Shown: positions 23,247 to 35,045, numbered from the stretch's first letter. The stretch: DNA of 64,000 bases from Jaltomata sinuosa (GCA_003996215.1 QJPP01001733.1:62001-126000), one strand, 5' to 3'. Program-made: numbers and translations. Notes: generated from the sequence alone by a model not told the origin.

Positions 23247-24789
23247 GTGAGGACGCATTTTTGAGCTACTGAGGTTGATGAGCTAGCACCCGCTATTAGG
23301 GCCTCAACTATGGGTTGAGGCAGGGGTCGTGGCCATTGTAGAGGCAGAAGGAGAGCTTATGGGGTAGCTCCATCTAAGGGGCATGTCAAGGCGGCATCCT
23401 CTGAGCCAAAGGTTGAGTTTAATGATGTAACCTATTCACCGGGAGTGTGAGGACAACCTAGGTTCCTCAAGGTTTTATTGATACTCTTCTTCTACGATAT
23501 ACCATAGTTTGACTCTGGAGTTATTTGGAGGGTATGTATTAGACATGAGCTCTACATGTCACTCCTAATGGATCACATACTAGAGATAGGGTTCAGCCTC
23601 CTGAGAAGGTATCAGTTTGGGGTTTTTAGACTCCTGAGGCATAGCTTACTACTGTTTTGGCACCCCACATTAATGCTTTACCAATCAGACTTGTTGCTCC
23701 ACCGATAGTGCCTAGGCCGGTGATGAAAATTGATAAGCAGAAGATGTTTGATAGGTCTATGATGTTGGGTCCTCCCAGATTCAATGGTGCACTTGAGGAG
23801 GATGCATATGAGTTTCTAGCTAGCTATTACTAAAGGTTGCATAGCCTCTGTTTGGTTGAGTCACATAGAGTAGATTTTACTACCTTTTAGTTGGTTTGGA
23901 TATGAAGCATTGGTGGAGGTCTTATCTTAGTTGTAGGTCATCAGGTTTACCTCCTATGATGTGGACGGAGTTTTTTTATCCTTTTATTGAGAAGTATGTA
24001 TCTCAAAGTTTGGGGGAGAGGTTGAGGGATGAGTTTGATGCCTTGGAGTAAGGTAATATGACTGTTAAGGAGTAAAAAACTTGTTTTTATGCCCTATATA
24101 GGCATTTCTTGATGATTATTTTGACAGAGGGAGAAAAGGTTAGAAAGTTTGTGAAGAGGTTGACTACTTCTCTTCAATTAGTTGTAGCATAGTTGGTGAC
24201 ACTAGGGATACTTTTCTACGTATAGTTGATCATGCCAGGAGTATTGAGGGTATTCATCGTGGAACCCAGGAGGGTAGCGTTAAGAGGTTTTGTAGACAGG
24301 GTGGTTTTAGTGTATCTTCATACCAAGGTAGGGATTTATCAGGTAGGGGCTTTCATTTTTAGCACAATAGGTCTTTTTAGGCAGTACAAGGTTCTGATAG
24401 TAGTATTTGGGTTTTGGTACTTTGGGTGGTCAGATTTTGGGTCAGATAGTTAGAGGGTCTCATTCTGGGTCATCAGGCTGCGGTGGTCATCCTAGTTCAT
24501 CCAGACCATTCTATTAGCCTATCACATATTATGGGTGTTTTGATTATGTAGAGTTTGGTCACTATGCTCAAAATTTCCCCAGGTATGGACATGATTGTTC
24601 ACAGCAGGGTTCTCAGATGTAGACTTATCAAGCACTGGAACCACCAGCTAGAGGAAGTGTACAGGGTGGTAGAAGTGGTTCTCAAGGTGCTAGGGGTAGA
24701 TCCCCGGAGACTCGTGGTGGTGGTCATGGATTTGCATAGTCCAGGGATGGACATGGTCATTGTTATGCATTCCTTGGTAGACCGAGGTG
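23247..24789 (+). pseudogene. R3 gag (broken)
   Basis: The start codon appears changed to GTG at 23247 (VRTH, where relatives have MRTR), a few bases after a TTCTTTCAG acceptor-like site ending at 23241. Capsid traces are clear at 23728-23900: KIDKQKMFDRSMMLGPPRFN, EEDAYEFLA, RLHSLCLVESHRVDFTTF, with stops between them. The zinc-knuckle position at 24536-24577 reads CFDYVEFGHYAQNF: the second and last cysteines are replaced by tyrosine and phenylalanine, so zinc binding is lost. A Gly/Ser-rich stretch follows. Several frameshifts and stops are present and no functional product is possible. Confidence 0.8.
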
Positions 24790-26322
24790 GAGGCGTCTGA
24801 TACAATTATTATAGCTTTTTTCCTAGTCTGCCATTTGCCAGCTTCAGTATTATTTGACCCTAGTTCTACTTATTCATATATGTTTGTGTATTTTTCTTTG
24901 GGTTTTGACATGATGTATGAATCCCTTACTATGCATATTCATGTCTCTACCCCAGAATTGATTCTTTAGTTGTGGATCGGGTGTACCAATCATGTGTTGT
25001 GACTCTTTTAGGGTATAATACCTAGGTAGACTTGATAATTCTTTATATGTTAGATTTTAATGTCATTTTAGGCATAGATTGGCTCTCTCCACATTATTCT
25101 ATTGTGGACTTTTGAGCCAAGATAGTTACTTTGGTTATTTTTGGGTATGCTGAGGTTGGAGTGGAAGGGTGCTCAGGGTTTGTACTCTAAGAGTGTTATT
25201 TCTTTCCTCCGGGATCAACAGATGGTTGAGAAGGGGTGCCTACCTTATTTGGTGTATGTGCATAATAGTTCTGAGTCACTTCCTTTGGAGTCAGTGAGGG
25301 TGGTAAGAGAGTTTCAGGATGTATTCCCTACGAATCTTCCATGTGTTCCTCCAGATAGGCACATTGATATTCCTATTAATTTGGAGCTGGACACCAAACC
25401 TATTTCAATCCCTCCTTATAGGATGGCTCCGATAAAGTTGAAGGAGTTCAAGTTTCAACTTCATAATTTGTAGAGTAAAGGTTTCATTAGACCTAGTGTT
25501 TCTACTTGGGGTGCTTCAGTGTTCTTTGTAAAAAAAAAAGGATTGGTCTATGGGTATGAATCAATTATCGGCAGTTGAACAAGATGACAATCAAGAATAA
25601 GTATCCTCTTCCATGTATTGATGACTTGTTTGACCAGTTTCAGGGTGCTTTGGTATTTTCAAAGATTGACTTGAGGTCAGGGTACCATTAATTGAGGCTT
25701 AGGGCTTAAGATATCCCTAAGACAGCTTCTAGGACCCGGTATGGTCATAATGAGTTCTTGGTAATGGCCTTTGGATTGACTAATGCCTCAACAACATTCA
25801 TAGAGTTGATCAATAGGGTGTTTCAACCATATCTTGATTCCTTTGTGATTATATTCATTAATGAATCTTGGTATATTCCAAGGATGAGGTGGATCATGTA
25901 AAGCATTTGAGGATTGTACTCCAGAGATTGAGGATGAGAAGTTGTATGCTAAGTTCTAGAAGTGTGAGTCTTGGCTTAGTTCTATGGGAGTTTTAGGGAA
26001 TATTGTGTCCAAGGATGGTATTATGGTCGATCCGGGCAAGATTGAGGCAGTTCAGGATTGGACTAAGCCTACTTCACCTACTGAGATTAGGAGTTTTGTT
26101 GGGTGGACTTGTTATTATAGATGATTCGTACATGGTTTCTCTTCAATTTCGGCTCCTTTGACCAAGTTGACTAAGAAGAATGTTGTCTTGTAGTGGTATG
26201 AGTGTGAGGAGAGCTTTCTGAAGCGAAAGGCATAACTGATTTTAGAACCTATCTTGACCTTACCTGTAAAAGGTAAAGGTTTTACTGTGTATTCTGATGC
26301 TTCGAGAGTTGTCCTTGGAGGT
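24790..26322 (+). pseudogene. R3 protease, RT and first part of RNase H (broken, cut by R5)
   Basis: Protease: VLFDPSSTYSYM near 24846, with the DPGST active-site glycine changed to serine. RT entry: FQDVFPTNLPCVPPDRHIDI, SIPPYRMAPIKLKE (25141-25473), GFIRPSVSTWGASVFFVKKK, then remnants of QLNK, DDLFDQF, MAFGLTNA and FINE near 25855 where the FIDD catalytic motif should be, so both metal-binding aspartates are altered. A frameshift near 25540 and many stops occur. The tail reads GIMVDPGKIEAVQDW, then ILTLPVKGKGFTVYSDASRV. The frame is then cut at 26322 in the RNase H domain, where R5 begins; the rest resumes at 33125. Confidence 0.85.
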
Positions 26323-26384
26323 GTTTTTGTAATACCTTGAAAATTGATTAAGCTTTTAAACTCAGAACTTCCAGAATTTTAAAC

Positions 26385-26715
26385 TTCTAGGGACCACGGG
26401 TCAAGTCCATGAACTGTGGAAAGTTCCACGAGTGGTGGAAAAGACTCTTGATCTAAGTCCTGCAGACCACAAGTCAGGTTCACGGTTCGTGGATGTTTCC
26501 ACTGATTGTAGTACCAACCCGTGGAAATCAGACATAGAGTGACCATTTCCCCTGGAACCACGAATTGGTTCCACGACTCATAGAGTTTCTACAAGTCATC
26601 CTGTTAGTCCGTGTAAATTTATCCGCAACTTGAAATTTTGGCTCAGGAACCACGACTCAAGTCCACGAGCCGTGAGGAATTCTACGGTTTGTGTAAGGGA
26701 CCCGTGGAACCTGAA
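26385..26715 (+). repeat. CCACG/CGTGG palindromic motif cluster in R5 LTR
   Basis: Half-sites CCACG and CGTGG recur in both orientations about every 15-40 bp (ACCACGGGTC, TTCCACGAGTGGTGG, CGGTTCGTGG, CCCGTGGAA, ACCACGAATTGGTTCCACG, CCACGAGCCGTGAGG, CCCGTGGAACC). The partner LTR repeats it at 31138-31480, and R6 has the same arrangement at 37796-38232. The function is not known. Confidence 0.62.
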
Positions 26716-27496
26716 GCCGAGCTTTAAAACATATTTATCTTAATTAAGTCCCAGGGGTATTTTTATTATTACCCACACTTTTAACTCCTAAATGAGGTCA
26801 TTTTGACTACTTCTAGAAGGGTTTTCATCCTCATTAGCCTAAGTCCCTCCTCAAATATTCATTCATCTCCCAAAAGGGAAAGGAACTCCTTCAAGCTCTA
26901 AGTCTCAAGCTCCAAGATCAAGTCTCCTTTCTATTCAACTTCAAGTGGGTTAGCTTCCATCAAGGTATGTGGGTAATCAACAATGGGTTCCTTCAACCCT
27001 TGTGCCCAAAACCCCTAACTTTTATTTGATTTCATGAACTTTCAAATTAGGGTTCTTACCCAATTCTTATGGGTTTTGCTATAAATTGTTTTCTCGTGAT
27101 TCTATTATGAAATTTATATTAAATTGTATGATTTTGCATGGGTTTTTACATGTGAACTCACATTTTATGAATTGAAGGCTAATTATGGTAAATCCTACAT
27201 GCATGAATTGATTTAAGTAAATTGAGTAATTGATAGCATGATTTTCATGAATTTCAAGCAAGTGCATGCCTAGTTCCTATGTTTTATGAAAGTATATGTT
27301 ATTATGAATTGAACTAGGGTAATGCAAGTTTTCAAGTTATGAATTATTATGCAAGACAAGACACCCGATGTGCCATTAATGCTCATGAATTATTTTCTAA
27401 ACCAAGGTTCGTGAGTAGTATAAAGATCCGGGTTATGAACATGTTTATGAACAAGTCTTGACATCTAGATATATCACACGTATGTGAGCCTCATGC

Positions 27497-27606
27497 TATA
27501 TATATGTTTTGGGAGTAGTATTTAGCACCGAGTTGGACCGGGTGAGAGTACCCTTAGTCCCAGAACTACGTGCCACCATAGGTACCCTCTGTGGCTTATA
27601 ACAGGA
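27497..27606 (+). promoter_or_regulatory. Candidate R5 LTR core promoter region
   Basis: A TATATATATG box at about 27497-27506 is followed by GTAGTATTTAGCACCGAG at 27515-27532, then CCCAGAACTACGTGCCACCA. The same order appears in R6 (from 39021) and, diverged, in R8 (near 62581-62613). That conservation between different LTR families suggests the TATA box and start of R. No transcript data support it. Confidence 0.45.
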
Positions 27607-28353
27607 TCCTGGTATGATATGGTTCTAACTTTGGCCAGTTAGGACAGCCTTTTTTAGCGTGGGTGCATGACACTGGACTCCATATAGCTCAGCATGGTTT
27701 ATGTCAGTTAAGAGAAACTCCCACATGATTATTTTCAAGTTATGAAGTTATATGATACTTTACTTTGAATCATGACTTTACTTCATGTTTTATGTTTTAT
27801 ATTTACTTACGATTTCTTCTATTTATGCATGAACTCAGTTTTAAGCATGTTTTCAAGTATATTTTATCATGACACATGCATATCTCACATACTCAGTATA
27901 TTCCATAGTACTGGCCGCATACTTCTTGTGTTGCATCCTATTATGATGTAGATTCTGTAGCCCGCTCCCCAGTCCGTGGCTAGTAGATCAGCAGCACATC
28001 AGGTCAACTTGGTGAGTCCTCCTCTTTTGAGTACTTAAAGTTTAGTTTCATTTCAGTATTTAGATTGTTTATTCAGTATTCAGCATTTAGAGTTAGCTGG
28101 GGACTTGTCCCAGCAACTCGCCAGTAGTAGAGGCTTTTAGACATAGAGTTAGATGTTCAGATGTATTCAGATTTCCATCCTTAGAGTTCTATTTCTATAA
28201 ATAGATTTAGTTTCTCATTATATTAGTTAAGCTTCCATTCTTATATTTTGTTTAGTTTTTAGGTCATGCTAATGCCAGAGGGTTATCTTGAGATCACTTG
28301 TGATCTTGGGTCCCGTGTTACGTCCAGAGGGTAGGATCGAGGTGTGACAAACT

Positions 28354-28364
28354 TGGTATCAGAG
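28354..28364 (+). promoter_or_regulatory. R5 primer-binding site
   Basis: TGGTATCAGAG matches the initiator tRNA-Met 3' end over 11 bases, then diverges (AATT, where R6 has CCTC). It begins five bases after the LTR end at 28349. Confidence 0.85.
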
Positions 28365-28560
28365 AATTAGGTTCAAGAGTCCTAGGGTGTCTAAAAGCTG
28401 CATTAAGTAGTTTCTCTTACATGGGTGTGAAGCGCGCCACACTTATGAGGGGGAGGCTATGAGGTGTTCTAGGAAAAACATCACTTCTTCATGTTCACTA
28501 TCGTGCGATAGAGTTTGACTCTACTTACCTTTCTAATCCATTCCTTACACATTTTAGATA

Positions 28561-29118
28561 ATGTTTCCGCAAAGAAACCCCACGAGGAACGCTAATCCGA
28601 CCACTCCAGATCATGACGTTACGAAAGTGGAATTTCATAAAGCCATCTGTATATTGACTCAAGCCATGACAATTCAGTTGAATAAGAAAGAGAAACTAAA
28701 TAAGAGAAAGAGAAAGAACAAGAAGACCAGAACATGGAACCAAACGTCTTCTCAGCATAGGTCATCCGGACCAACCCCATCTTCAGTTAACACACCTGCA
28801 CTCGATTCTCAATCTTGTCATGAAAGGGCTCTGAAGACCTTGAGGGACCCTCGTTGTAGTAGTTGTGGTAAGTTTCACCTAGGTGAGTGCCTTGCTGGCA
28901 AAGAGGGTTATTTTAGGTGTGGGCAGTTAGGCCATAGGATCAAGGATTTCCCCTTATCTAAGCTGAGCAACAGTAGTGTTAAGCTTCCAAACCAATTCCT
29001 TTCATTGCCTAGCCTGCCGAGTCAGAGTATTCCTCCAGAAGTTGAATCAGGTATGTCACTAGATTTTCTTCCTTTATGCAGCCATAGTACTTGGACCCCT
29101 ATTCTTGTTTGGTTGTGA
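28561..29118 (+). CDS. R5 Gag-like protein lacking capsid domain, 185 aa
   Basis: An uninterrupted frame starting at the ATG right after the candidate splice acceptor. The first 40 residues match the Gag N-terminus of R6 (VEFHKAICILTQAM against EEFRNAIHMLAQTM). The roughly 200-residue capsid domain seen in R6 is absent. In its place comes a lysine/arginine run (residues 41-57) and a Ser/Thr-rich stretch. Residues 99-110 form an intact C-x2-C-x3-H-x3-C site (CSSCGKFHLGEC). The following retroviral-type knuckle (residues 117-130) has its first and last cysteines changed to tyrosine and phenylalanine. The last 40 residues show no motif. If made, it could bind nucleic acid but not build a normal capsid. 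It may equally be a chance-preserved frame in a dead element. Confidence 0.6.
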   Translation: MFPQRNPTRNANPTTPDHDVTKVEFHKAICILTQAMTIQLNKKEKLNKRKRKNKKTRTWNQTSSQHRSSGPTPSSVNTPALDSQSCHERALKTLRDPRCSSCGKFHLGECLAGKEGYFRCGQLGHRIKDFPLSKLSNSSVKLPNQFLSLPSLPSQSIPPEVESGMSLDFLPLCSHSTWTPILVWL

Positions 29119-30763
29119 GTTGTCTTAACCTATAATGAAGTGGAGATAAAAAGGTTGAGGCCTAGACTTTTAGGCGAAGGAGAATCTTAGACTATAGAAG
29201 AAAGTGGGTATTCGTACTGGATTTTGGAGTGATGTATGTTCTATTAGGGCGAAATGATCATAGTTTAGTTTATAGGTTCGTGGGAGGTCTATAGACTTAG
29301 AAAGGTAGCATGAATCTAAAGGGGAGATAGTGGGATGTAGAATCGGTCAGATTTTGGAGGCTCCGGCAATGATGCTTTTAGGTGTTAGAACAAAGTTAAG
29401 AGGGGAGGCAGAAGCTTATTTCCATCCTAGAATCCTAAGTATACTTCCGCTATTACGATACCTTTTGCATGCCTTGTGTGTCAGCGTCATGGTCCTATTT
29501 CAGATTCACACTCAGAGTCAGCTTCTAGAATGACAAGTGATGGCGTCAGTCAATGATTCTACTCTTACTCTGCGATTCCATAAATCCTAGCTTTATGCCT
29601 CGAGGTTCGCTGTTTATGTAAACTCGTGTCTCTCAGCATGCTCAGTCCTATTTACTCAGTTCAGTCCTCAAACATGCCTTAATGGCAAATCAAATCATGT
29701 TATGTCACGTATATGCTCAGACCTGATTCTTAAAACAATTCGCGCTTATGGTTTCCTTACTCTAAAGCCCTTTGTCTTTTGCCTTTGATGACGAGAGGTG
29801 GTGATCCCCACTAAATCATGTATTACATGCCTAGTATATAAAATGCTCATGCCTATTGAGCTCAATTCCCCAAGCCCCACCTTGAGTGTCTTGATCACGC
29901 TAAGTGTAAGTCTAGACCGATCAATTATTCATTCGTGACGCTTATGTTCCCGCTCTTTTCTTTTGGTGATTATGGTTTATGTTGTTATAAGCATTAGGGA
30001 AGGAAGCCTTATCATAGCCTAAATAGGAGGTAGCAGATTTCTTTTCCTTGTTGGTGTACTTGTTCCACCTTGGATTCTAGGTATGGGCAAATTTAGAGGT
30101 AAGGATTGTTCAGGCGAAATGGCTAGTTGAAGAATTTATGTATGTCCCCCTGTGGAAGTTCTTAAAATTGTGACTCCTAATTATGATAGGGAAGGGGAGG
30201 GAAGTCTTGAATAGGGTAAGCTACAAAACCATTAGGTGACCATAGTTATAAGCTGGTATATCACGATGGGATACATGAGGATCCTTGTTTTGCGTGACTA
30301 GTGACCCTTTTTTTAGGGAGCCCTAGGTTAGTTGGTTGTTGTGATAGGAGGGATACTATCCTTAGAAAATTTTCTTGATGCAAGAGATATAGTCGAGATA
30401 GGTTTGAACATGGAGAATCGGGTAGTTAGCCTCAGACCTTAGTACCTTTATGTGCACTGTTGAGGTTGTTAGTTGCGAATAGTAGGGGTGGTATTTAGTA
30501 GAGAATAGTTTTCCTGTATATCTACTTCTCTCAGTTTGGTGTCTCTTTTGGTTAACTGCGATTTATAAAGTATGTTTGTTCTTTATGAGTTTTTGTTGAG
30601 TTCCTGCTCTCGTCCCAGACCAGTTATCATGTTGGATATCCAGTTCCTGTCCCATTAGTTGTTCTTACATTCTCAGCATGCATATGTGTCTCATAAATCC
30701 AACTCAGTTTATATTTCAATCAAAAATCAGTTACCATGATAGTACTTCATCTTTTAAAATTCT
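29119..30763 (+). other. R5 internal non-coding stretch
   Basis: No protease, RT or integrase motif is seen in any frame of this 1.6-kb stretch, and the texture differs from R6 internal sequence. Only short openings occur (29330-29533). Repeated CTCAG and CATGCTCAG words are frequent at 29630-29720 and 30660-30700. It is probably spacer carried by the deletion derivative, of unknown origin. Confidence 0.55.
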
Positions 30764-30847
30764 GTTGAGGGAGCTACTTGGGAAGAAGAAGTAGCCATGA
30801 AAGCCAAGTACCCTCATCTCTTCCCTTCCGATTCTGTTTCATCTTGA
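30764..30847 (+). pseudogene. R5 remnant of the pol C-terminus
   Basis: A 27-codon frame ending in TGA (30845-30847) reads VEGATWEEEVAMKAKYPHLF then FPSDSVSS, matching the last residues of R6 pol at about 44583-44660. It shows that the parent of R5 carried a normal pol and that almost all of it was deleted. Confidence 0.85.
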
Positions 30848-31080
30848 GGTAATAGTTTCCTCCTTAGTGTGTTCCTCTGATTCTATTCCACAAGTTTTCC
30901 TCATGATCCTAGCATGTATTCATGTTTTCGAAGTTGATTCAATCGTGTTTTAAGTTGAAAAGTTCAGTTTTCATGTTTACTCCTTGGTTTTCATGTTTTG
31001 TTATTGGTTGGGATGTCGTTCTCTCTAGTTTTCCTTGCTTAGTCTTCATTCGAGGATGAATGATTCCAAGGGGGAGATAT
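30848..31080 (+). other. R5 3' untranslated stretch and polypurine tract
   Basis: This aligns with 44660-44900 of R6 (CATTCGAGGATGAATGATTCC against CATTCAAGGACGAATGATCCC). It ends AAGGGGGAGATAT directly before the 3' LTR; AAGGGGGAGA is the expected plus-strand primer. Confidence 0.8.
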
Positions 31081-33119
31081 TGTAACACCTCGGAAATTGA
31101 TTCAACTTTTAAACTCAGAACTTGCAGAATTTTAAACTTCCAGGGACCACGGGTTAAGTCCACAAGCCGTGGAAAGTTCCACGAGTCATGGAAAAGACTC
31201 GTGATCCCAGTCCTGCACCCTCAGGTCTGAGGACCACGGGTCAGTTTCATGATTCATGGATGTTTCCACGGATCGTAGTACCAACCCGTGGAAATCAGAC
31301 AGAGAGTGACCATTTCCCCTGGAACCACGAATTGGTTCCATGACACATAGAAGTTTCTACGAGTCATCCTATTAGTCCGTGGAAAGTTATCCGAAGCCTA
31401 AAGTTTTGGCTCAACAACCACGACTCAAGTCCATGAGCCGTGAGGAGTTCTACTGTCTGTGGAAGGGACTTGTGGTACCTGAAGCCGAGCTTTAAAATAA
31501 CTTTTTCTTAATTAAGTCCCAAGGGTATTTTTATAATTACCCACCCTTTTAACTCCTAAATGAGGTCATTTTGACTACTTCTAGAAGGGTTTTCACCCTC
31601 ATTAGCCTAAGTCCCTCCTCAAATCTTCATTCATCTCCCAAAAAGTAAAGGAACTCCTTCAAGCTCCAAGTCTCAAGCTCCAAGATCAAGTCTCCTTTCT
31701 GTTCAATTTCAAGTGGGTTAGCTTCAATCAAGGTATGTGGGTAATCAACCATGGGTTCCTTCCACCCTTGTACCCAAAACCCCTAACTTTTATTTTGATT
31801 TCATGAACTTTCAAATTAAGGTTCTTACCCATTTCTTATGGGTTTTGCTATAAATTGTTTTCTCATGATTCTATTATGAAATTTATATTAAATTGCATGG
31901 ATTTTTACATGTGAACTCCCATTTTATGAATTGAAGGCTAATTATGGTAAATCCTACATGCATGAATCGATTTAAGTAAATTGGGAATTTGATAGCATGA
32001 TTTTCATGAATTCCAAGCAAGTGCATGCCTATTTCCTATGTTTTATAAAAATATATGTTATTATGAAATTGAACTAGGGTTATGCAAGTTTTCAAGTTAT
32101 TAATTATTATGAAAGACAAGACACCCGATGTGCCATCAATGCTCATTAATTATTTTCTAAACCAAGGTTCGTGAGTAGTATGAAGATTCGGGTTATGAAC
32201 ATGTTTATGAACAAGCCTTAACATCTAGTTATGTCACACGTATGTGAGCCTCATGCTATATATATATATATGTTTTGGGAGTAGTATTAAGCACCAAGTT
32301 GGACCGGGTGAGAGTACCCTTAGTCCCAGAACTACGTGCCACCGTAGGTGCCCTCTATGGCTTATGACAGGATCCTTGTATGACATGGTTCTAACTTTGG
32401 TCGGTTAGGATAACCTTTTTCAGTGTGCGTGCATGACACTGGACTCCATGTAGCTCAGCATGGTTTATGTCGGTTAAGAGAAACTCCCACATGATTATTT
32501 TCAATCTATGAAGTTATATGATACTTTACTTTGACTCTTGACTTTACTTCTTTTTTATGTTTTATGTTTTTATATTTACTTACGATTTCTTATATTTATG
32601 CATGAACTCAGTTTTAAGCATGTTTTCAAGTATATTTTATCATGACATATGCATATCTCACATACTCAGTACATTTTATAGTACTGACCGCATACTTCAT
32701 TGTGTTGCATCCTATTATGATGTAGATTCTGTAGCCCGCTCCCCAGTCCGTGGATAGTAGATCAGCAGCACATCCAGTCAGCTTAGTGAGTCCTCCTCCT
32801 TTGAGGACTTGGAGTTTAGTTTCATTTCAGTATTTAGATTGTGTATTCAGTATTTCAACATTTAGAGTTAGTTGGGGACTTGTCCCAGCAACTCGCCTGT
32901 AGTAGAGGCTTTCAGACATAGAATTAGATGTTTAGATGTATTCAGATTTCCATCCTTAGACTTCTATTTATATAAACAAATTTAGTTGCTCATTATATAA
33001 GTTAAGATTTCATTCTTATATTTTGTTTAGTTTTTAGGTCATCCTAATGCAAGAGGGTTATCTTGAGATCACTTGTGATCTTGGGTCCCGTGTTACGTCT
33101 AGGGGGTAGGGGCATGATA
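31081..33119 (+). repeat. R5 3' LTR
   Basis: 2039 bp, starting TGTAACACCTCGG and ending GGGGCATGATA, with the terminal CA changed to TA. It is followed by the target duplication GTTTT and then by resumption of R3 RNase H codons. It carries the same CCACG/CGTGG cluster (31138-31480), donor-like AAG|GTATGT near 31735, and TATA block near 32261 as its partner. Confidence 0.92.
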
Positions 33120-33124
33120 GTTTT

Positions 33125-34990
33125 ATTGCAGAAGGGGAAGGTGATAGCTTATGCTTCAAGGCAGTTGAAGACTCATGAGAAGAACTACCCTACTCATGAT
33201 TTGGAATTGGCGACGGTAGTGTTTGTTCTAAAGTTGTGGTGGCATTACTTGTATGGAGTTTATTGTGAGGTATTCACTAATCATCATAGCCTACAGTATA
33301 TCTTCAACCAGAAAGATCTGAACTTGAGATAGTGCAGGTTGTGAAAGTTATTGAAGGACTATGACATGACTATTCTCTATCATCCAAGTAAGGCCAATAT
33401 AGTGGCGGATGCCTTGAGTAGAATGGCAGTGAGTATGGGTAGTCTTGCTATGTTTGTGATTGAGGAGTGAACTTGGCTATGGATGTTCAGTGTTTGGCTA
33501 ATAGCTTTGCTAGACTGCATATTTCTAAGCCTAGTAGAGTGCTTTCTTGTATTGAGCCATGGTCTTTATTGTAGGAATAGATTAAGGATAGGCAGTTTAA
33601 GGATGGGAATTTGTACATGATTTGGGATAAGGTGTTGAGTGGTGAAGCTAAGAAAGCAATTCTTGATTTGGAGGGTGTTTTGAGAATCAAAAGTTGGATT
33701 TGTGTTCTTAGTTGGTGATTTGACTAGATTGATCATGGAGGATGCTCATAATTCAAAGTATTCTATTTATCCGGGGGCAGCGAAGATGAATCATAACTTG
33801 AAAAGGCATTATTGGTGGTGTAGGATGAAAAGAGACATTGTAGAGTTTATGGCTAAGTGTTTGAATTATCACCAAGTCAAGTATGAGAAGCAGAGATTGG
33901 GTAGTGTCAGGATTTCTATACCTGAGTGGAAATGGGAGCGTATCATTATGGACATTGTGGTTGGGTTGCCTCAAACTTTGGGAAAGTTTGACTCTATTTG
34001 GATTATTATGGATAAATTGACCAAATTAGCTCATTTTGTTCCAATGAAGGTGACCTATAATGCGAAGAAAGTGGCAAAGATCTATATTCCAGAGATAGTT
34101 TGGTTGCATGGTTTTCCCATTTCTATCATGTCTAATTGGGGTACTTAGTTCATATCTCACTTTTGGAGTTCTATGTAGCGAGAGTTGGGTACTTAGTTGG
34201 AGATGAGTACAGCTTTTCAACCACAAATAGATGGTCAATAAAAATAGATTATTCAAGTTTTAGAGGATATGGTTCAAGCTTGTGTGATTGATTTTGGTCA
34301 TCATTGGGACCAGTTTTTCCCTTTGGTGGAGTTTTCCTACAATAACAACTATCATTCTAGTATTCAGATGGCACCATTTGAGGCTTTGTATGGGTGAGAG
34401 TGTAGATCTTTGGTTGGTTGGTTTGATTCCTTTGAGGTTAGACCTTGGGGTACAGATTTGTTGTGGGATTTTATATATAGGGGAAAGTTTATTCAGGACC
34501 AGCTCTTGATATCCTAGAGTGGGCAGAAGAGTTATGCATATCGAAGAGTTTGTGACTTGGAATTCATGGTTCGTGAGCGGGTTCTATTAGAGGTATCACC
34601 CATGAAGGGTGTGATGAGGTTTGGAAAGAAGGGTAAGATTAGTCCGAGGTTGAATGCCCCTTTTGAGATTCTTTGGTGCATTGGGAAGGTAGCTTATGAG
34701 TTGGATTTACCTCAAAGTCATTCAGCTGTACATCCAGTTTTTCATGTCTCGATGTTGAAAAAGTACCATTCTGATGGTTCTCATATGATTAGTTGGGATT
34801 TGATGGATCTAGATTAGAATCTGACTTTTGAGGAGGAGCCTATAGTTATTTTTGATAGGAAGACTAGAAAGTTAAGGTCTACGGAGATTGCATAAGTAAA
34901 GTTTAGTGGAAGCATCATCCAGTTGAGGAGGTTACATGGGAGATAGAGTCATACATGTAGATTAGGTATCCCTAGATTTTTGAAAGTTCA
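33125..34990 (+). pseudogene. R3 RNase H (rest) and integrase (broken)
   Basis: This resumes the frame cut at 26322. RNase H: GKVIAYASRQLKTHEKNYPT, HDLELATVVFVLK and EVFTNHHSLQYIFNQ, then KDYDMTILYHPSKANIVADA. Integrase zinc module: EDAHNSKYSIYPGAAKM and CLNYHQVKYEKQ, with the third zinc ligand intact and the fourth cysteine read as tyrosine. Core: a first aspartate in IIMDKLTKLAHFVPM. The second site reads SNWGT, where relatives have SDRGT, and the third site GQ(stop)K(stop)IIQ in place of GQSERTIQ. Two of three catalytic residues are therefore lost. The C-terminal part at 34557-34817 is an open stretch with EVSPMKGVMRFGKKGKISPR and HPVFHVSML, followed by stops. Inactive. Confidence 0.87.
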
Positions 34991-35045
34991 GGTACCTTCT
35001 TTTCTCTAACATTCGTGGATGAACGTGTGTTTTAGTAGTGGATAA

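Larger units (their letters stand above)
26328..28349 (+). repeat. R5 5' LTR
   Basis: 2022 bp, starting TGTAATACCTTG (the 3' copy has TGTAACACCTCG) and ending GGTGTGACA. It aligns throughout with 31081-33119. Differences include a roughly 17-bp gap near 26462 relative to 31219-31236. Many scattered substitutions between the copies show that insertion was not recent. Confidence 0.92.
26965..28557 (+). other. Candidate R5 5'-UTR intron
   Basis: The donor ATCAAG|GTATGT lies in the LTR with its first intron base at 26965. The acceptor CACATTTTAG ends at 28557, three bases before the gag ATG. This arrangement is the same as in R6. Splicing would remove the LTR end and the primer-binding site from the messenger. 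Inferred from consensus only. Confidence 0.42.
26328..33119 (+). mobile_element. R5: Gag-only deletion derivative of a Ty3/Gypsy element, nested in R3
   Basis: This is a complete element: LTRs 26328-28349 and 31081-33119, flanked by perfect duplications GTTTT at 26323-26327 and 33120-33124. The duplicated bases belong to the R3 RNase H codons; R6 pol reads the same GTTTT uninterrupted near 42781. The internal region is only about 2.7 kb. It holds a primer-binding site, a 185-codon Gag-like ORF, a long non-coding stretch, the last 27 codons of pol, and a polypurine tract. The LTRs and leader resemble R6, so R5 is probably a relative of R6 that lost capsid and nearly all of pol. To move it would have needed proteins from another element. 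Confidence 0.93.

Noticed and set aside
24226..24453. 75-codon frame in the R3 gag region
   Set aside because: It is out of frame with the capsid and zinc-knuckle traces on either side and has no motif; a shadow of decayed gag.
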